64,000 nt of DNA from Orientallactaga sibirica (lineage: Eukaryota; Chordata; Mammalia; Rodentia; Dipodidae), in assembly GCA_036365145.1 (NCBI GenBank), contig JAEOAD010000055.1, positions 496,001-560,000 of the forward strand, read 5' to 3'. The translations under genes were made by a program, and so were the position numbers. The notes beneath the pieces are model-generated. The model ran no database searches, was not told where the DNA came from, and worked only from the letters and a program-made list of their open reading frames with translations. Positions 1-9,880 of this stretch are shown here, piece after piece. The stretch's first letter is position 1. Each line of letters begins with the position of its first letter.

Positions 1-55
1 CTAATTTGACATAGGTGGCTAGAGTAAGACTCTGCCTTGAACTTCCCACCTGGAA
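1..55 (+). repeat. B1 3' remnant
   Basis: The stretch ends like the 3' part of a B1 (gctagagtaagactctgcc). Its first 21 bases recur with one mismatch at 820-840. Confidence 0.4.
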
Positions 56-190
56 CAAAAAGAAAATTTTATTTATTATTTACCTATTGCAAGTTTAATT
101 AGGAATTTAAGAGACAATTTTATTAGCAAATATACTACCTCTTTAGACTCAACTTTTCCTTCTAAAGTTTGTTTTTTGTAAATATTTTAC

Positions 191-380
191 TTATTTATTT
201 ATTTGCAAGCAGAAAGAGATAGAGAGAATGGGCGTACCAGGGCCTCCAGCTGCTGGAAATGAACTCCAGATGTGTGTGCTACCTTGTGCATCTGGCTTTA
301 TATGGGTACTTAGAAATCGAACCTGGGTCATTAGGCTTTGCAGGCAAACACATTAACTGCTGAGCCATCTCTCCAGCCCC
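191..380 (-). repeat. tRNA-derived SINE (B2-superfamily, DIP-like)
   Basis: The reverse complement begins ggggctggagagatggctca (A box), carries a B box near ggttcgatttc and ends in an AAATAAAT tail. This is the reference description for the tRNA-derived SINEs listed below. Confidence 0.9.
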
Positions 381-426
381 TTTCTAAAGTTTTAATGACA
401 TTTACTAATTTATTAAAACTGAATTT

Positions 427-583
427 TTTTTTTTTTTTTTGGTTTTGCAAGGTAGGGTCTCACTCTGGTCCAGGCTGACCTGAAATTAACTATGTAGCCT
501 CAGGGTGGCCTCGAACTCTCGGCGATCCTCCTACCTCTGCCTCCCGAGTACTGGGATTAAAGGCGTGCGCCACCACACCCGGC
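427..583 (-). repeat. B1 SINE
   Basis: A poly-T run leads into aggtagggtctcactctgg and ends at caccacacccggc, the reverse of the 7SL-derived B1 head. This is the reference description for the B1 copies below. Confidence 0.92.
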
Positions 584-634
584 TTTAAAACTGAATTTTT
601 AAAAGCTTTAAAAAAAAAGCTTTTTTAAAAAAAA

Positions 635-774
635 GGCAGGTGCACACTTTTAATCCCAGCAGTCAGGAGGCAGAGGTAGAAGGATTGCTGTGAGTTCCAA
701 GGCCATCTTGGGACCACAGAGTGAGTTCTAGGTCAGCCTGGGCTAGAGTGAGACCCTACCTCATGGGGGGAAAA
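635..774 (+). repeat. B1 SINE
   Basis: Head near ggcaggtgcacac, body cctgggctagagtgagaccc, and a GGGGGG run before the short A tail. Confidence 0.85.
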
Positions 775-1022
775 GTGCTTACACATACTTGAAAACAAAA
801 ATCACCCCAAATAACATATCTAATTTGACCTAGGTGGCTAAGATGTAAATGTTACTCTTCTATATAGAAGCAATTTCTAGCCATGTAAGTGTATATCATA
901 AATGATTACTCACCAGAAATTGCTGCTGATTGAAATCAGGTGGCAGAACCTGAGCCTGTAGTAATAAAGAGCAAGTTCCCTCTCTCAAGTTAGGAACTAC
1001 ATCAATAAAATGTAACATACTA

Positions 1023-1125
1023 AGGCAGAGGTAGGAGGATCACGAAGAGTTCGAGGCCACCCTGAGACTACATAGTGAATTCCAGGTCAGCCTGAGCTAG
1101 AGTGAGACCCTACCTTGAAAAAAAA
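1023..1125 (+). repeat. B1 SINE, 5' truncated
   Basis: It starts at ggcagaggtaggaggatcac and lacks the first 35-40 bases. The A tail is intact. Confidence 0.85.
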
Positions 1126-1198
1126 TCCTCAACCTCAGTAAATTTATCCATCATATTAAGAAAAAGCCACAGTAACTTTCAATTCTTTTGAAACCATA

Positions 1199-1233
1199 TG
1201 TGGTAGTTTGATTCAGGTGTCCCCATAAATTCT
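1199..1233 (+). repeat. MaLR-like LTR, 5' fragment
   Basis: tgtggtagtttgattcaggt matches the first 35 bases of the LTR at 61509-61853. The rest is replaced by A-rich sequence. Confidence 0.6.
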
Positions 1234-1265
1234 AAAAAAAAAAAAAAGTTTAAAAAAAGAAAAGA

Positions 1266-1533
1266 GGGCTGGAGAGATGGCTTAGCAGTTAAGGTGCCTG
1301 CCTCCTAAGCCTAAGAACACTGGTTCCAATCTCCAGCAGTTCCAATCTCCAGCAGTCCCAATCTCCAGGTCCCACGTTTAGCCAGATGCAAAGTGACACA
1401 AGGGTGCAATGCCACACTTGACCACAAGGGGGCACACACATCTGGAATTCATTCACAGCAGCTGAGACGCTGCTGGCGCGCCCATCTGTATCTGTTTTCC
1501 TCTCCCTCTCTCTCTGTCTCTCTCCAAAAAAAA

Positions 1534-1537
<4 letters not shown>
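1266..1537 (+). repeat. tRNA-derived SINE, CTCF-motif subfamily
   Basis: Belongs to the subfamily with ggttccaatctccaggtccc and a ccacaaggggg core (1419-1437). The B-box segment is repeated three times at 1321-1372. Confidence 0.88.
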
Positions 1538-1597
<60 letters not shown>

Positions 1598-1682
1598 AAG
1601 AAAGAAAGAAAGAAAGGAAGAAAGAAAGAAAGAAAGGAGAAGAGAAGAGAAGAGAAAAGAAAAGAAAAGAAAAAAAAAAAGA
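1538..1682. repeat. (GAAA)n/(GA)n microsatellite
   Basis: A purine-only run that grew from the SINE tail. The long Lys/Glu/Arg open frame over it is an artefact of the repeat. Confidence 0.97.
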
Positions 1683-1942
1683 AAGTTACAAATTTAAGCC
1701 TGTAATCTCAACACTTTGGAAGTCTGAGGCAGGACAGATAACCAGTACAAGTTTCAGGATAGAGGGGAACAGAGAGGGACACAAGTTTAGAATAAAGTTC
1801 ATCATTATGAAAGTGGCTATAAAGTCTGTTTGTTACTAAGTGGTCTTATCAGTTATTTTTGGGATACCTTATTTCAGGGATGTTTCAACTATCATTGTTT
1901 TTATATTATAATTGAGCTGCAAACAGTCTTTCCTTACATAGT

Positions 1943-2151
1943 GAGCTGGAGGGAAGGCTTAGTGGTTGAGGCACTAGCTTGCAAAGCTAAAGGACCCAGG
2001 TTCAATTCCCCAGGACCCATGTAAGCCAGATGCACAAGGTGGCACATGCTTCTGGAGTTTGTTTGCAGCAGCTGAAGGCCCTGGCACACCCATTCTTTCT
2101 CTCTGCCTCTTTCTCTCTCAAATATAAATAAATTAAGTATTTTTAAAAAAA
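1943..2151 (+). repeat. tRNA-derived SINE with 13-bp TSD
   Basis: Full-length copy flanked by perfect ttccttacatagt repeats at 1930-1942 and 2152-2164. Confidence 0.93.
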
Positions 2152-2378
2152 TTCCTTACATAGTAATGTCATCTCTGTTCTCTGTGTTTGATTGAGCATG
2201 CATTATTACAATTATTTCAATATGAGTTTTTGTTTTCATTGATAATTTTAAACTATCTGTACAGTTTGCTAGAAAGTTTAATTTAAATTAGAAAATATCA
2301 TTGATAAGCATACTTAGTCTCACTTTAACATACAAAAGAAATTCTACAGTACAGGTGTGACTAAAAATCATCCAAGTA

Positions 2379-2548
2379 GCCAGGCGTGGTGGTGCACACC
2401 TTTAATCCCAGCACTCAGGAGGCAGAGGTAGGAGAATCGCTGTGAGTTTGAGGCCAGCCTGGGACTGCAGACTGAGTTCCAGATCAGCATGGGCCAAAGT
2501 GGGACCCCACCTCGAAAAAAACAAACCAAAAAAAAAAACACACACAAA
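2379..2548 (+). repeat. B1 SINE
   Basis: gccaggcgtggtggtgcac head and A-rich tail. Flanked by aaaatcatcca repeats at about 2367 and 2549. Confidence 0.93.
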
Positions 2549-2561
2549 AAAATCATCCAGA

Positions 2562-2714
2562 CCAGGCGTGGTGGTGCATGCCTTTAATCCCAGTACTCGG
2601 AAGGCAGAGGTAGAAGGATTGCCATGAGTTCGAGGCCACCCTGAGACTACACAGGTTAGCTTGAGCTATAGTGAGACCCTACCTCAAAAAATAAAGCAAA
2701 AAACCAACCAAACA
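2562..2714 (+). repeat. B1 SINE stacked on the preceding copy
   Basis: It begins directly after the second aaaatcatcca copy, and a third copy follows at about 2716. Both B1s therefore entered the same target. Confidence 0.92.
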
Positions 2715-2825
2715 AAAAATCATCCAAGTCTATATAATCATCTTGTACTCACTCAAGAAGTTTGCACTCTACAGACCAAATGATTTATAGAATTTACTCT
2801 CAAATTTGCTATGGATCATTTGTAC

Positions 2826-3015
2826 AAACAGGCAATTTGCTTGATCTTGAGTCTCATTCATAAAATAAGGTTAAAACTTTAATCAGTGAATGGATAAACT
2901 ATAACATATTCAGATAATGAAAAATTATAGCACTAAAACGAAATGTGTTATGAATTAATGCAGGTAGAACACTTAGGGCCTGATACAGAGTCGGCATCTG
3001 ATTAATGGAAGCTGT
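2826..3015 (+). repeat. Old MIR-like / L1-like mixture
   Basis: The ends (ctcattcataaaataagg and cctgatacagagtcggcat) resemble the conserved parts of MIR. The middle looks like an old L1 3' end. Identity is weak. Confidence 0.4.
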
Positions 3016-3028
3016 TTCATTTAAAAAA

Positions 3029-3110
3029 TATATTTTAGTTATTTATAAGAAGGCAGGAGAATAAAACCAGGATCATTTGTCAGGCAATTTGCTTGCTTTG
3101 CAGGCAAACG
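3029..3110 (-). repeat. Degenerate tRNA-derived SINE piece
   Basis: Only gctttgcaggcaaacgc is clear. The rest is badly rearranged inside a noisy local duplication (2829-3220). Confidence 0.45.
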
Positions 3111-3225
3111 CAGTGAATGATAAACTATAACATACAGATAATGAAAATTAAGCAATTAAAAGGAATGTGTTATGAATTAATGCAGGTCTAGGCCTACAGA
3201 GCCTGCATCCTGTTTCATTTAAAAA

Positions 3226-3353
3226 TTTTTTAATATTTATTCAGAGAGAAGAGAAAGAAGAAAGGGAGAGGGCATCCAATGGGATGCCAGGCTTCCTAAA
3301 CTAGGGGTTGGTTTGGCAGGCAAACGCTTTAAACAAGCTCACTTCTCTAGCCC
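3226..3353 (-). repeat. tRNA-derived SINE, degenerate
   Basis: A GA-rich stretch, ggcaggcaaacgc and a final ctctagcccc mark the reversed SINE. The middle is shortened. Confidence 0.7.
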
Positions 3354-3361
3354 CGTTTCAT

Positions 3362-3546
3362 TTCTTTGTCATTTATTCATGAAAGAAAAGAAGAAAGGAG
3401 AGAAAGAAACATTTTGCAAACAATCCAGAAACATTTACATTTACCACTTGGTGCATTCTGGTTTTATGTGAGTACTAGGGAATTGAGCCTCGGCCATTAG
3501 GCTTTGCAAGCAAGTGCCTTTAAGTGCTGAGCCATCTTTCCAGCCC
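3362..3546 (-). repeat. tRNA-derived SINE
   Basis: Reversed copy ending tgagccatctttccagccc, with the reversed B box at ggaattgagcctcgg. Confidence 0.88.
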
Positions 3547-3721
3547 AATGAAAGCTATTTTAATTCAAAACCTACAGACTCCTTTCTGGTTACAGATCCT
3601 CCATTGACTGTGTGGGCCAAGGCAAGAGAACACATCTGTCTTGCTCACTGCTCAATCTTTAGACCAAAACTGGTATTTGCATGGTATCTGTGATTTAACA
3701 ATAATACTACTCATTTGTTGC

Positions 3722-3782
3722 ACAAACTAATCACTTTCTAATTTGTTTCTTCATCTATATAACAAAGGGCTTGATCTTGATG
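3722..3782 (+). repeat. Possible MIR fragment
   Basis: tttcttcatctatataacaa followed by agggcttgat recalls the MIR core. Weak and short. Confidence 0.3.
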
Positions 3783-3804
3783 ACAAAAAAAAAAAAATAG
3801 AAAT

Positions 3805-3938
3805 GAGCCTGACATGGTGGTACATGCTACATGCCTTTAATCACAGTACTAGGGAGGCAGAGGCAGGAGGACCATTGTGTGGTCGAGGCCAGCCTGGGCT
3901 AGAGTGAGACCCTACCTCAAAGACCAAAAAACAAACAA
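3805..3938 (+). repeat. B1 SINE
   Basis: Diverged head, good 3' body, and flanking aaatgagc repeats. Confidence 0.88.
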
Positions 3939-4149
3939 ACAAAAAAATGAGCTCACAAGTCGTTAAATGCATAACAACTAAGCAAAATAATCTAACCTGA
4001 AAAATCTATATACAGTATAATTCCAATTATATGACATTCTAGAAAGTGGAAAACTATGTTGCTAATAAAAGGACTGATAATGTCAGCAGTTGAGGGGAAG
4101 AGATGGGTAAATAATACACAGTATTTTAGGGTATCAAACTTATGATTAA

Positions 4150-4257
4150 GGGCTGGAGAGATGGCTTAGCGGTTAAGGTGCTTGACCTGCAAAGCCAAAG
4201 GACCCATGTTTGATTCCCCAGAACCCACGTAAAGCCAGATGCGCATGGTGGCACATG
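4150..4257 (+). repeat. tRNA-derived SINE, 3' truncated
   Basis: The A box and B box are clean, but the element stops after gcatggtggcacatgaat without a CT run or A tail. Confidence 0.85.
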
Positions 4258-5700
4258 AATATAAAGTACTTCACGATATATTACCAAAGGTGTTCGATAA
4301 TGACTTAGTGGTATTCAATATTTCATTCATTTAATAGTTAATGAAAACTAGGAGAACTGATTACTATCATGAGCAAGCAAAACTGACAAATAATTTTTAA
4401 AAAGTGTTACCTAATTCACTACGCTCTTGTTTGACAATGAGACCTGTTGTATATGATTGCAAACTCTATCAACTACAAATAAGTGTCAATGTGTAAATTT
4501 AATTCAGTGGTCCATCTATATAAGAAATATCAATATTATGTCATATGTCAGTTTGCCACATGCAATTTAAAATAAACTGCCTGTGTATATTCATCACAAA
4601 CTGAATATAGATTATTAAGAACAACATAACATAGCACGTGTGCTCTGTTAGGACAAAAACTTCCTAAATTCATTTAGGAATCATCGTATTAATAACCAAG
4701 GAAAACAATGATTGGTTATTATTTCAAGACCTTAAATAGTTCTTCTTTCTTTGCTTACTTTAAATGTTTAATTATTTCACATAGTGAAGTAGACTACTAG
4801 AAAACATTACACAATTTATAGGATGAACATGAATCATTTTTAAAGTTTGTTAAAGTTTTCACATCCCTAATTAATATTCATAAGGATAATTTCACAAAAG
4901 CAGCTACAAAACTAAGCCAGAGGAAAACTGAAATGCATAGTTATGCCAGTGGAAGAAAAAAGAAATTTCTCTCTCCTTAAAACAGAGAAAATGAATTCAA
5001 TGCAAATACTTCTTAAATAATAATTTCATAATATTTAATCAAATTATTCACTACTCAGAAGTAACACTTTTGAGAACCAGATAATGTTGCACAAAGGCTG
5101 AGTTCATTTGTTTTGGACAGGTGGCCAGTCTACAGCTTCGTGTCAGCAGCTCAAACCCGCCCACAATAGCCCTAAAGACGATTATGCAAATGTCAGCAAC
5201 CCGGGTATTTTCCCAGGAACAGGAGAAGGGCTCCTAGTAGAAGCTGCAATTGTTCCGCAGTCATGTGGAAAAACAAGCAGAGTTGGGTTGGGTTTTTCCC
5301 TCCTTAATTGCTGGAGGCAGAGTATTTTCATTAAGGACAGTACTTCAATATGTATGAGATAAATAAACACACACACACGTACACACTTCATGTATATTTC
5401 CCAAACTTCATACACAGTTATCCTATTCTCATCGCCAAGCTCCCCTGACTGAATACTCTCCCTTCTCATCAATGCCAACTCTCATCCGTTGGGTACCCCT
5501 TCTCTTGCCAATAAGATGCAAACAGGAACTTAGAAACCTTTGACCATTTCATTTTATAAGCATAAGTAAAGCATTTTTCTTTTTCTTCCAGGAAAAGAAT
5601 GTAATAGACTGAAGACTGAAATCATTAAGAAATGAAATACAACACTGAACAAGAAAATACTGTTTCTTACATTAATAAACTAACATTGTGCTATCAAAGT
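4258..5700. other. Unique, SINE-free intron block
   Basis: This is the longest stretch here without an obvious repeat. AT-rich DNA up to about 5100 gives way to a richer block (5100-5360) with several CpGs and clustered motifs. Open frames on both strands are short and unrecognised. It could be a conserved non-coding element, which only a cross-species alignment can settle. Confidence 0.6.
5141..5198 (+). promoter_or_regulatory. Candidate enhancer motif cluster
   Basis: A perfect octamer ATGCAAAT (5184-5191) overlaps one of two TGTCAGCA MARE-like half sites (5141-5148 and 5191-5198). The octamer is the POU-factor site and TGTCAGCA resembles MAF half sites. Function is inference only. Confidence 0.35.
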
Positions 5701-5710
5701 TTGGGGTGGG

Positions 5711-5888
5711 GGCTGGAGGGAGGGCTTAGCAGTTAAGGAGTTTGCCTGCAAAGCCAAAGGACCCAGGATGGATTCCCCAGGACCCACATTAGCCAGATGT
5801 AGAAGGGGCACACGTGCCTGGTGTTCGTGTGCAATGGCTAGAGGCCCTGGAGCACCCATATTCTCTTTCTCCCTCTTTCTCTGTCAAA

Positions 5889-5931
<43 letters not shown>

Positions 5932-5946
5932 ATATATTAAAAAAAA
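5711..5946 (+). repeat. tRNA-derived SINE with (AAAT)n tail
   Basis: Flanked by agtttggggtgggg repeats at about 5697 and 5948. The tail is an (AAAT) array at about 5885-5935. Confidence 0.93.
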
Positions 5947-6160
5947 TAGTTTGGGGTGGGGTGTTGTTTTTAAGTAACATCATCATCATCAGATTCTTTA
6001 ATTTCTAAATGAAAATTTACATGTTACCTGCTCTAACACCTGAATTTACAGTTCCCTCTGGAATTTTAAGTTTTTTCAGATTTTATTGCTGTAAGATTTC
6101 TGATTCTACAGAATTCAAAACAATTATTTTGTTTATCTATGTTTCTATATTTACCTTTTT

Positions 6161-6321
6161 TGTTTGTTTGTTTGTTTTGGTTTTTCGAGGTAGGGTCTCA
6201 CTCTAGCCCAGGCTGACATGGAATTCACTATCTAGTCTCAGGCTGGTTTTGAATTCACAGTGATCCTCCTACCTCTGCCCCCAAGTGCTGGGATTAAAGG
6301 TGTGTACCACCATGCCCGGCC
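6161..6321 (-). repeat. B1 SINE
   Basis: (TTTG)n and poly-T lead into cgaggtagggtctcactcta, ending catgcccggcc. Confidence 0.92.
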
Positions 6322-6361
6322 ATACTCACCTCTTAATTCTCTCTCTTCTTTTTTTGTGGGG

Positions 6362-6590
6362 CTAGAGAGATGTCTTAGCTGTTAAGGAACTTGCCAACAA
6401 AACCAAAGGACCCAGGTTTGATTTCCCAGATCCCACATAAAGCCAGATGCACAAGGTGGGGCATGCATCTGAGCAAGTTCTGAAGTTACTCACACATTCA
6501 TTCCTTCACTCTGGGCTAGAGTCAGTCCAAAGTCAGTCTGAGCCAGAGTAAGACCATGCCTCAAAACAAACAAATAATAACAACAATAAT
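6362..6590 (+). repeat. tRNA SINE head joined to B1 3' end
   Basis: An A and B box head runs to gcatctgagcaagttctgaag. After a short linker it continues as a B1 3' body (cagtctgagccagagtaaga) with an A-rich tail. Confidence 0.75.
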
Positions 6591-6705
6591 AATTTAAAAT
6601 GACTGAACCATCCAATTATTCCGGCTGAATGGAGTACATTACTTTATCTGCAAACATTTATATTAATACACTATATTGAAAAAGAAGCATATTTCTCTTT
6701 TTCTT

Positions 6706-6757
6706 TCCTCCCTTCCTTCCTTCCTTCCTTCCTTCCTTCCTTCCTTCCTTTTTCTTT

Positions 6758-6789
<32 letters not shown>

Positions 6790-6790
6790 T
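6706..6790. repeat. (CCTT)n/(CTTT)n microsatellite
   Basis: A pyrimidine array at the tail of the reversed B1 that follows. Confidence 0.97.
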
Positions 6791-6929
6791 TTTTTTTTTT
6801 TGAGTGTAGGGTCTCACTGTAGCTCAGCTGACCTGGAATTCACTATGTAGTCTCAGGTGGCTCACAGCAGCCCTCCTACCTCTGCCTCCTGAGTGCTGGG
6901 ATTAAAGGCGCGCGCCACTACGACCAGCT
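6791..6929 (-). repeat. B1 SINE
   Basis: gtagggtctcactgtagctc to ccactacgaccagct. A G missing from cag-gctgacc separates it from its duplicate at 8281. Confidence 0.9.
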
Positions 6930-6993
6930 AAGAACCATATTTCTGAAACATGTTATTTCCTACCTTCTTAATCACATAGGTAGCATAGGTGGT

Positions 6994-7345
6994 TGTGGTA
7001 GTTTGAATATATGGCCTCAATATATTCAATGTTTTATTACTGTATAGTTTGGTACCTGCAATCACCTTCCTAGGAGAATGTCACTGGGGCCTGGTCTTAA
7101 GGTGTTAATGGTGGGTCTGAGATTCCATTGTAGATATGCAAAGTGTGCCCAGTAGGAGTTCCTGGAGTGCTGTGTGACTTTTTTGGCTGTAGTTTTGCTC
7201 TGTGTGCTGTGGTGGCTGGGGCTTTTGCTCTCTGCTTGGCCCTGAAGAGCAGGCCGCTTCTTCTGCCATTATGGAACTTTCCCTGATCTGTAAGCTTCAA
7301 TAAATAATATCCCTTCCTCCATAACTGTGCCTGGTCTGAAGTTCA
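6994..7345 (+). repeat. Solo LTR copy, 3' end deleted
   Basis: It starts tgtggtagtttgaatatatg like the intact LTR at 8493 but stops at ttcatc, having lost the last ~27 bases in the unit-1 deletion. Confidence 0.75.
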
Positions 7346-7346
7346 T

Positions 7347-7497
7347 CCCATGTTTGATTCCCCATTACTCACGTAACAGACAGATGCATAAAGTGGCACA
7401 TGCATATGGAGTTCCACTGAAGTGGCAAGAGCCCCTAACATAACCATAAATTATCTCTCTCTCTCTCTATCTCTCCTAGGTCAAATAAATAAATATA
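7347..7497 (+). repeat. tRNA-derived SINE, 5' part deleted
   Basis: It begins inside the B box at catgtttgattccccattac. The head was lost in the same deletion that cut the LTR. Confidence 0.85.
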
Positions 7498-7847
7498 AAA
7501 ATGGATGACTTTATGTTAACACCAAAGTTAGTTTAAGATGCTGTACTATAACCTAAAAAAGTACAGCAGGTGACTATTTCACATTTTTATAAAGTTTCAC
7601 TTATCTGCATCATGACATAAGTAGATGACTACCAGCTTCAGAGAGGTAAACAAATAGCAGCTTCCAAAAGCAGCTTAATTCATTATTCTATCTGCTTTTC
7701 TGCACAGCCTGTCACTCTGTATAATCTGTCTAATTGTTCTTTCCCATCTTGATTAACAGATCTACTGCCATTTGTGCAACTGAAGGAATACTCAGTTAAA
7801 TTTCATGACTTTAATCATTTCCTTTAAATTCACCTAATGTATATAAT

Positions 7848-8083
7848 CTAGAGAGATGTCTTAGCTGTTAAGGAACTTGCCAACAAAACCAAAGGACCCA
7901 GGTTTGATTTCCCAGATCCCACATAAAGCCAGATGCACAAAGTGGGGCATGCATCTGGAGCAAGTTCTGAAGTTACTCACACATTCATTCCTTCACTCTG
8001 GGCTACAGAGTCAGTCCAAAGTCAGTCTGAGCCAGAGTAAGACCATGCCTCAAAACAAACAAATAATAACAACAATAATAATT
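7848..8083 (+). repeat. tRNA SINE head joined to B1 3' end (second copy)
   Basis: Duplicate of 6362-6590 without the single-base gaps (gcatctggagcaagttctga). Confidence 0.75.
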
Positions 8084-8194
8084 TCAAATGACTGAACCAT
8101 CCAATTATTCGAAGTTGAATGGAGTACATTACTTTATCTGCAAACATTTATATTAATACACTATATTGAAAGAAGCATATTTCTCTTTTCTTTT

Positions 8195-8243
8195 CCTTCC
8201 TTCCTTCCTTCCTTCCTTCCTTCCTTCCTTCCTTCCTTCCTTC

Positions 8244-8280
<37 letters not shown>
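8195..8280. repeat. (CCTT)n/(CTTT)n microsatellite
   Basis: Longer counterpart of the array at 6706-6790. Confidence 0.97.
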
Positions 8281-8282
<2 letters not shown>

Positions 8283-8424
8283 TTTTTTTTTTTTTTGAGG
8301 TAGGGTCTCACTGTAGCTCAGGCTGACCTGGAATTCACTATGTAGTCTCAGGTGGCTCACAGCGGTTCTCCTACCTCTGCCTCCTGAGTGCTGGGATTAA
8401 AGGCGTGCGCCACCACGACCAGCT
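8281..8424 (-). repeat. B1 SINE
   Basis: Duplicate of the B1 at 6791-6929, ending caccacgaccagct. Confidence 0.92.
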
Positions 8425-8492
8425 AAGAACCATATTTCTGAAACATGTTATTTTCCCACTTTCTTAATCACATAGGTATAGCATATAGGTAC

Positions 8493-8882
8493 TGTGGTAG
8501 TTTGAATATATGGCCCCCAATATATTCAATGTTTTATTACTGTATAGTTTGCATCTGCAATCACCTTCCTAGAGGCAATGTCACTGGGGGCCTGGTCTTA
8601 AGGTGTTAATGGTGGGTTTGAGATTCCATTGTAAAGATATGCAAAGTGTGCCCAGTAGGAGTTCCTGAAGTGTGCTGTGTGACTTTTTGGCTGTAGTTTT
8701 CCTCTGTGTGCTGTGGTGGCTGGGGCTTTGCTCTCTCTGCTTGGCCCTGTGAAAGCAGGTCGCTTCTTCTACCATTATGGAACTTTCCCTGGATCTGTAA
8801 GCTTCAATAAATAATATCCCTTCTTCCATAACTGTGCCTGGTCTGGAAGTTCATCTCAGCGAACCTGAAGCTGTCTGCTACA
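8493..8882 (+). mobile_element. Solo LTR (MaLR-like), complete
   Basis: A 390-bp element that starts TG and ends CA (ctgctaca), flanked by a 5-bp ggtac TSD at 8488-8492 and 8883-8887. It carries AATAAA near 8803. Size, termini, TSD and polyadenylation signal fit a non-coding solo LTR, probably of a MaLR/ERVL-type family. No internal retroviral region is present. Confidence 0.75.
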
Positions 8883-8998
8883 GGTACTCAGAAAAAGTTA
8901 ATATTATAACCAGGAGGAGAGAAAAAGAGCTCAGAAGATAGCTAATATAATAGCTCTGAAACAACGAATCAAATATTTATTTTAAAGGATTACTTTAG

Positions 8999-9205
8999 GG
9001 CTGAAGAGATAGCTCAGCAGTTAAAGGAACTTGCTCCCCGGCCATTGGTCCATGTTTGATTCCCCATTACTCACGTAACAGACAGATGCATAAAGTGGCA
9101 CATGCATATGGAGTTCCACTGAAGTGGCAAGAGGCCCTAACATAACCATAAATTATCTCTCTCTCTCTCTCTATCTCTCCCTAGGTCAAATAAATAAATA
9201 TAAAA
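8999..9205 (+). repeat. tRNA-derived SINE
   Basis: gggctgaagagatagctcag head to ctctatctctccctaggtc and an AAATAAAT tail. Confidence 0.9.
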
Positions 9206-9667
9206 TGGATGACTTTATGTTAACACCAAAGAAATTTAAAGATGCTGTACTATAAACCTAAAAAAGTACAGCAGGTGACTATTTCACATTTTTATAAAGT
9301 TTCACTTATCTGCATCATGACATAAGTAGATGACTACCAGCTTCTGTGGAGTAGTAAACACAAGTAGCAGCTTCCAAAAGCAAGCACTCATTATTCTATC
9401 TGCTTTTCTGCACAGCCTGTCACTCGGTATACAATCTGTCTAATTGTTCTTTCCCATCTTGGTTAACAGATCTACTAACCATTTGTGCAACTGAAGGAAT
9501 ACTCAGTTAAATTTCATGACTTTAATCATTTCCTTTAAAATTCACCTAATGTATATAATATACATACAATTTTAGATTTTAAATAACCATAATTTTAATC
9601 AAATATATCAGAAACTGCTAGCTTTATTGGTATCCATAGTCTCCTTTTCTTCAAGAAATACAAACAA

Positions 9668-9880
9668 GAGCTGGGAAGATGGCTTAGTGGTTAAGGCACA
9701 TGCCTGAGAAGCCTAAGGACACTGTTTCTATTCTCCAGGTCCCACATAAGCCAGATGCACATGGTAACACATGTATCTGGAGTTCATCTGCAGTGGCTAC
9801 AGGCCCTGGTACACCCATTCTCCCTCTCCCTCTCTCTTCTTGTCTCGGTAAATAAAAAAATAAATAAAAATAAAATATTT
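9668..9880 (+). repeat. tRNA-derived SINE
   Basis: gagctgggaagatggcttag head and ctccctctctcttcttgtct before the A-rich tail. Confidence 0.9.

Larger units (their letters stand above)
6362..7847 (+). repeat. Tandem duplication A, unit 1
   Basis: This 1486-bp unit is repeated directly at 7848-9559 and holds a SINE composite, a microsatellite, a B1, most of an LTR and part of a SINE. Relative to unit 2 it lacks about 195 bp (between tcatc and catgtttg, near 7346) and has many one-base gaps. Confidence 0.9.
7848..9559 (+). repeat. Tandem duplication A, unit 2
   Basis: A 1712-bp direct copy of 6362-7847. The join is tataat|ctagag at 7847/7848, with no clear microhomology. This unit keeps the complete LTR and the SINE head. 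Confidence 0.9.

Noticed and set aside
1393..1839. 148-codon open frame rich in Lys, Glu and Arg
   Set aside because: It reads through a SINE and a GAAA/GA microsatellite, so the composition comes from the repeat.
5182..5478. 98-codon minus-strand open frame over the SINE-free block
   Set aside because: No recognisable protein features, overlapping open frame on the other strand, and no splice sites. Regulatory DNA is more likely than coding.
8493..8882. LTR as part of an intact endogenous retrovirus
   Set aside because: A single LTR with a 5-bp TSD and no internal region or second LTR nearby. It is a solo LTR.
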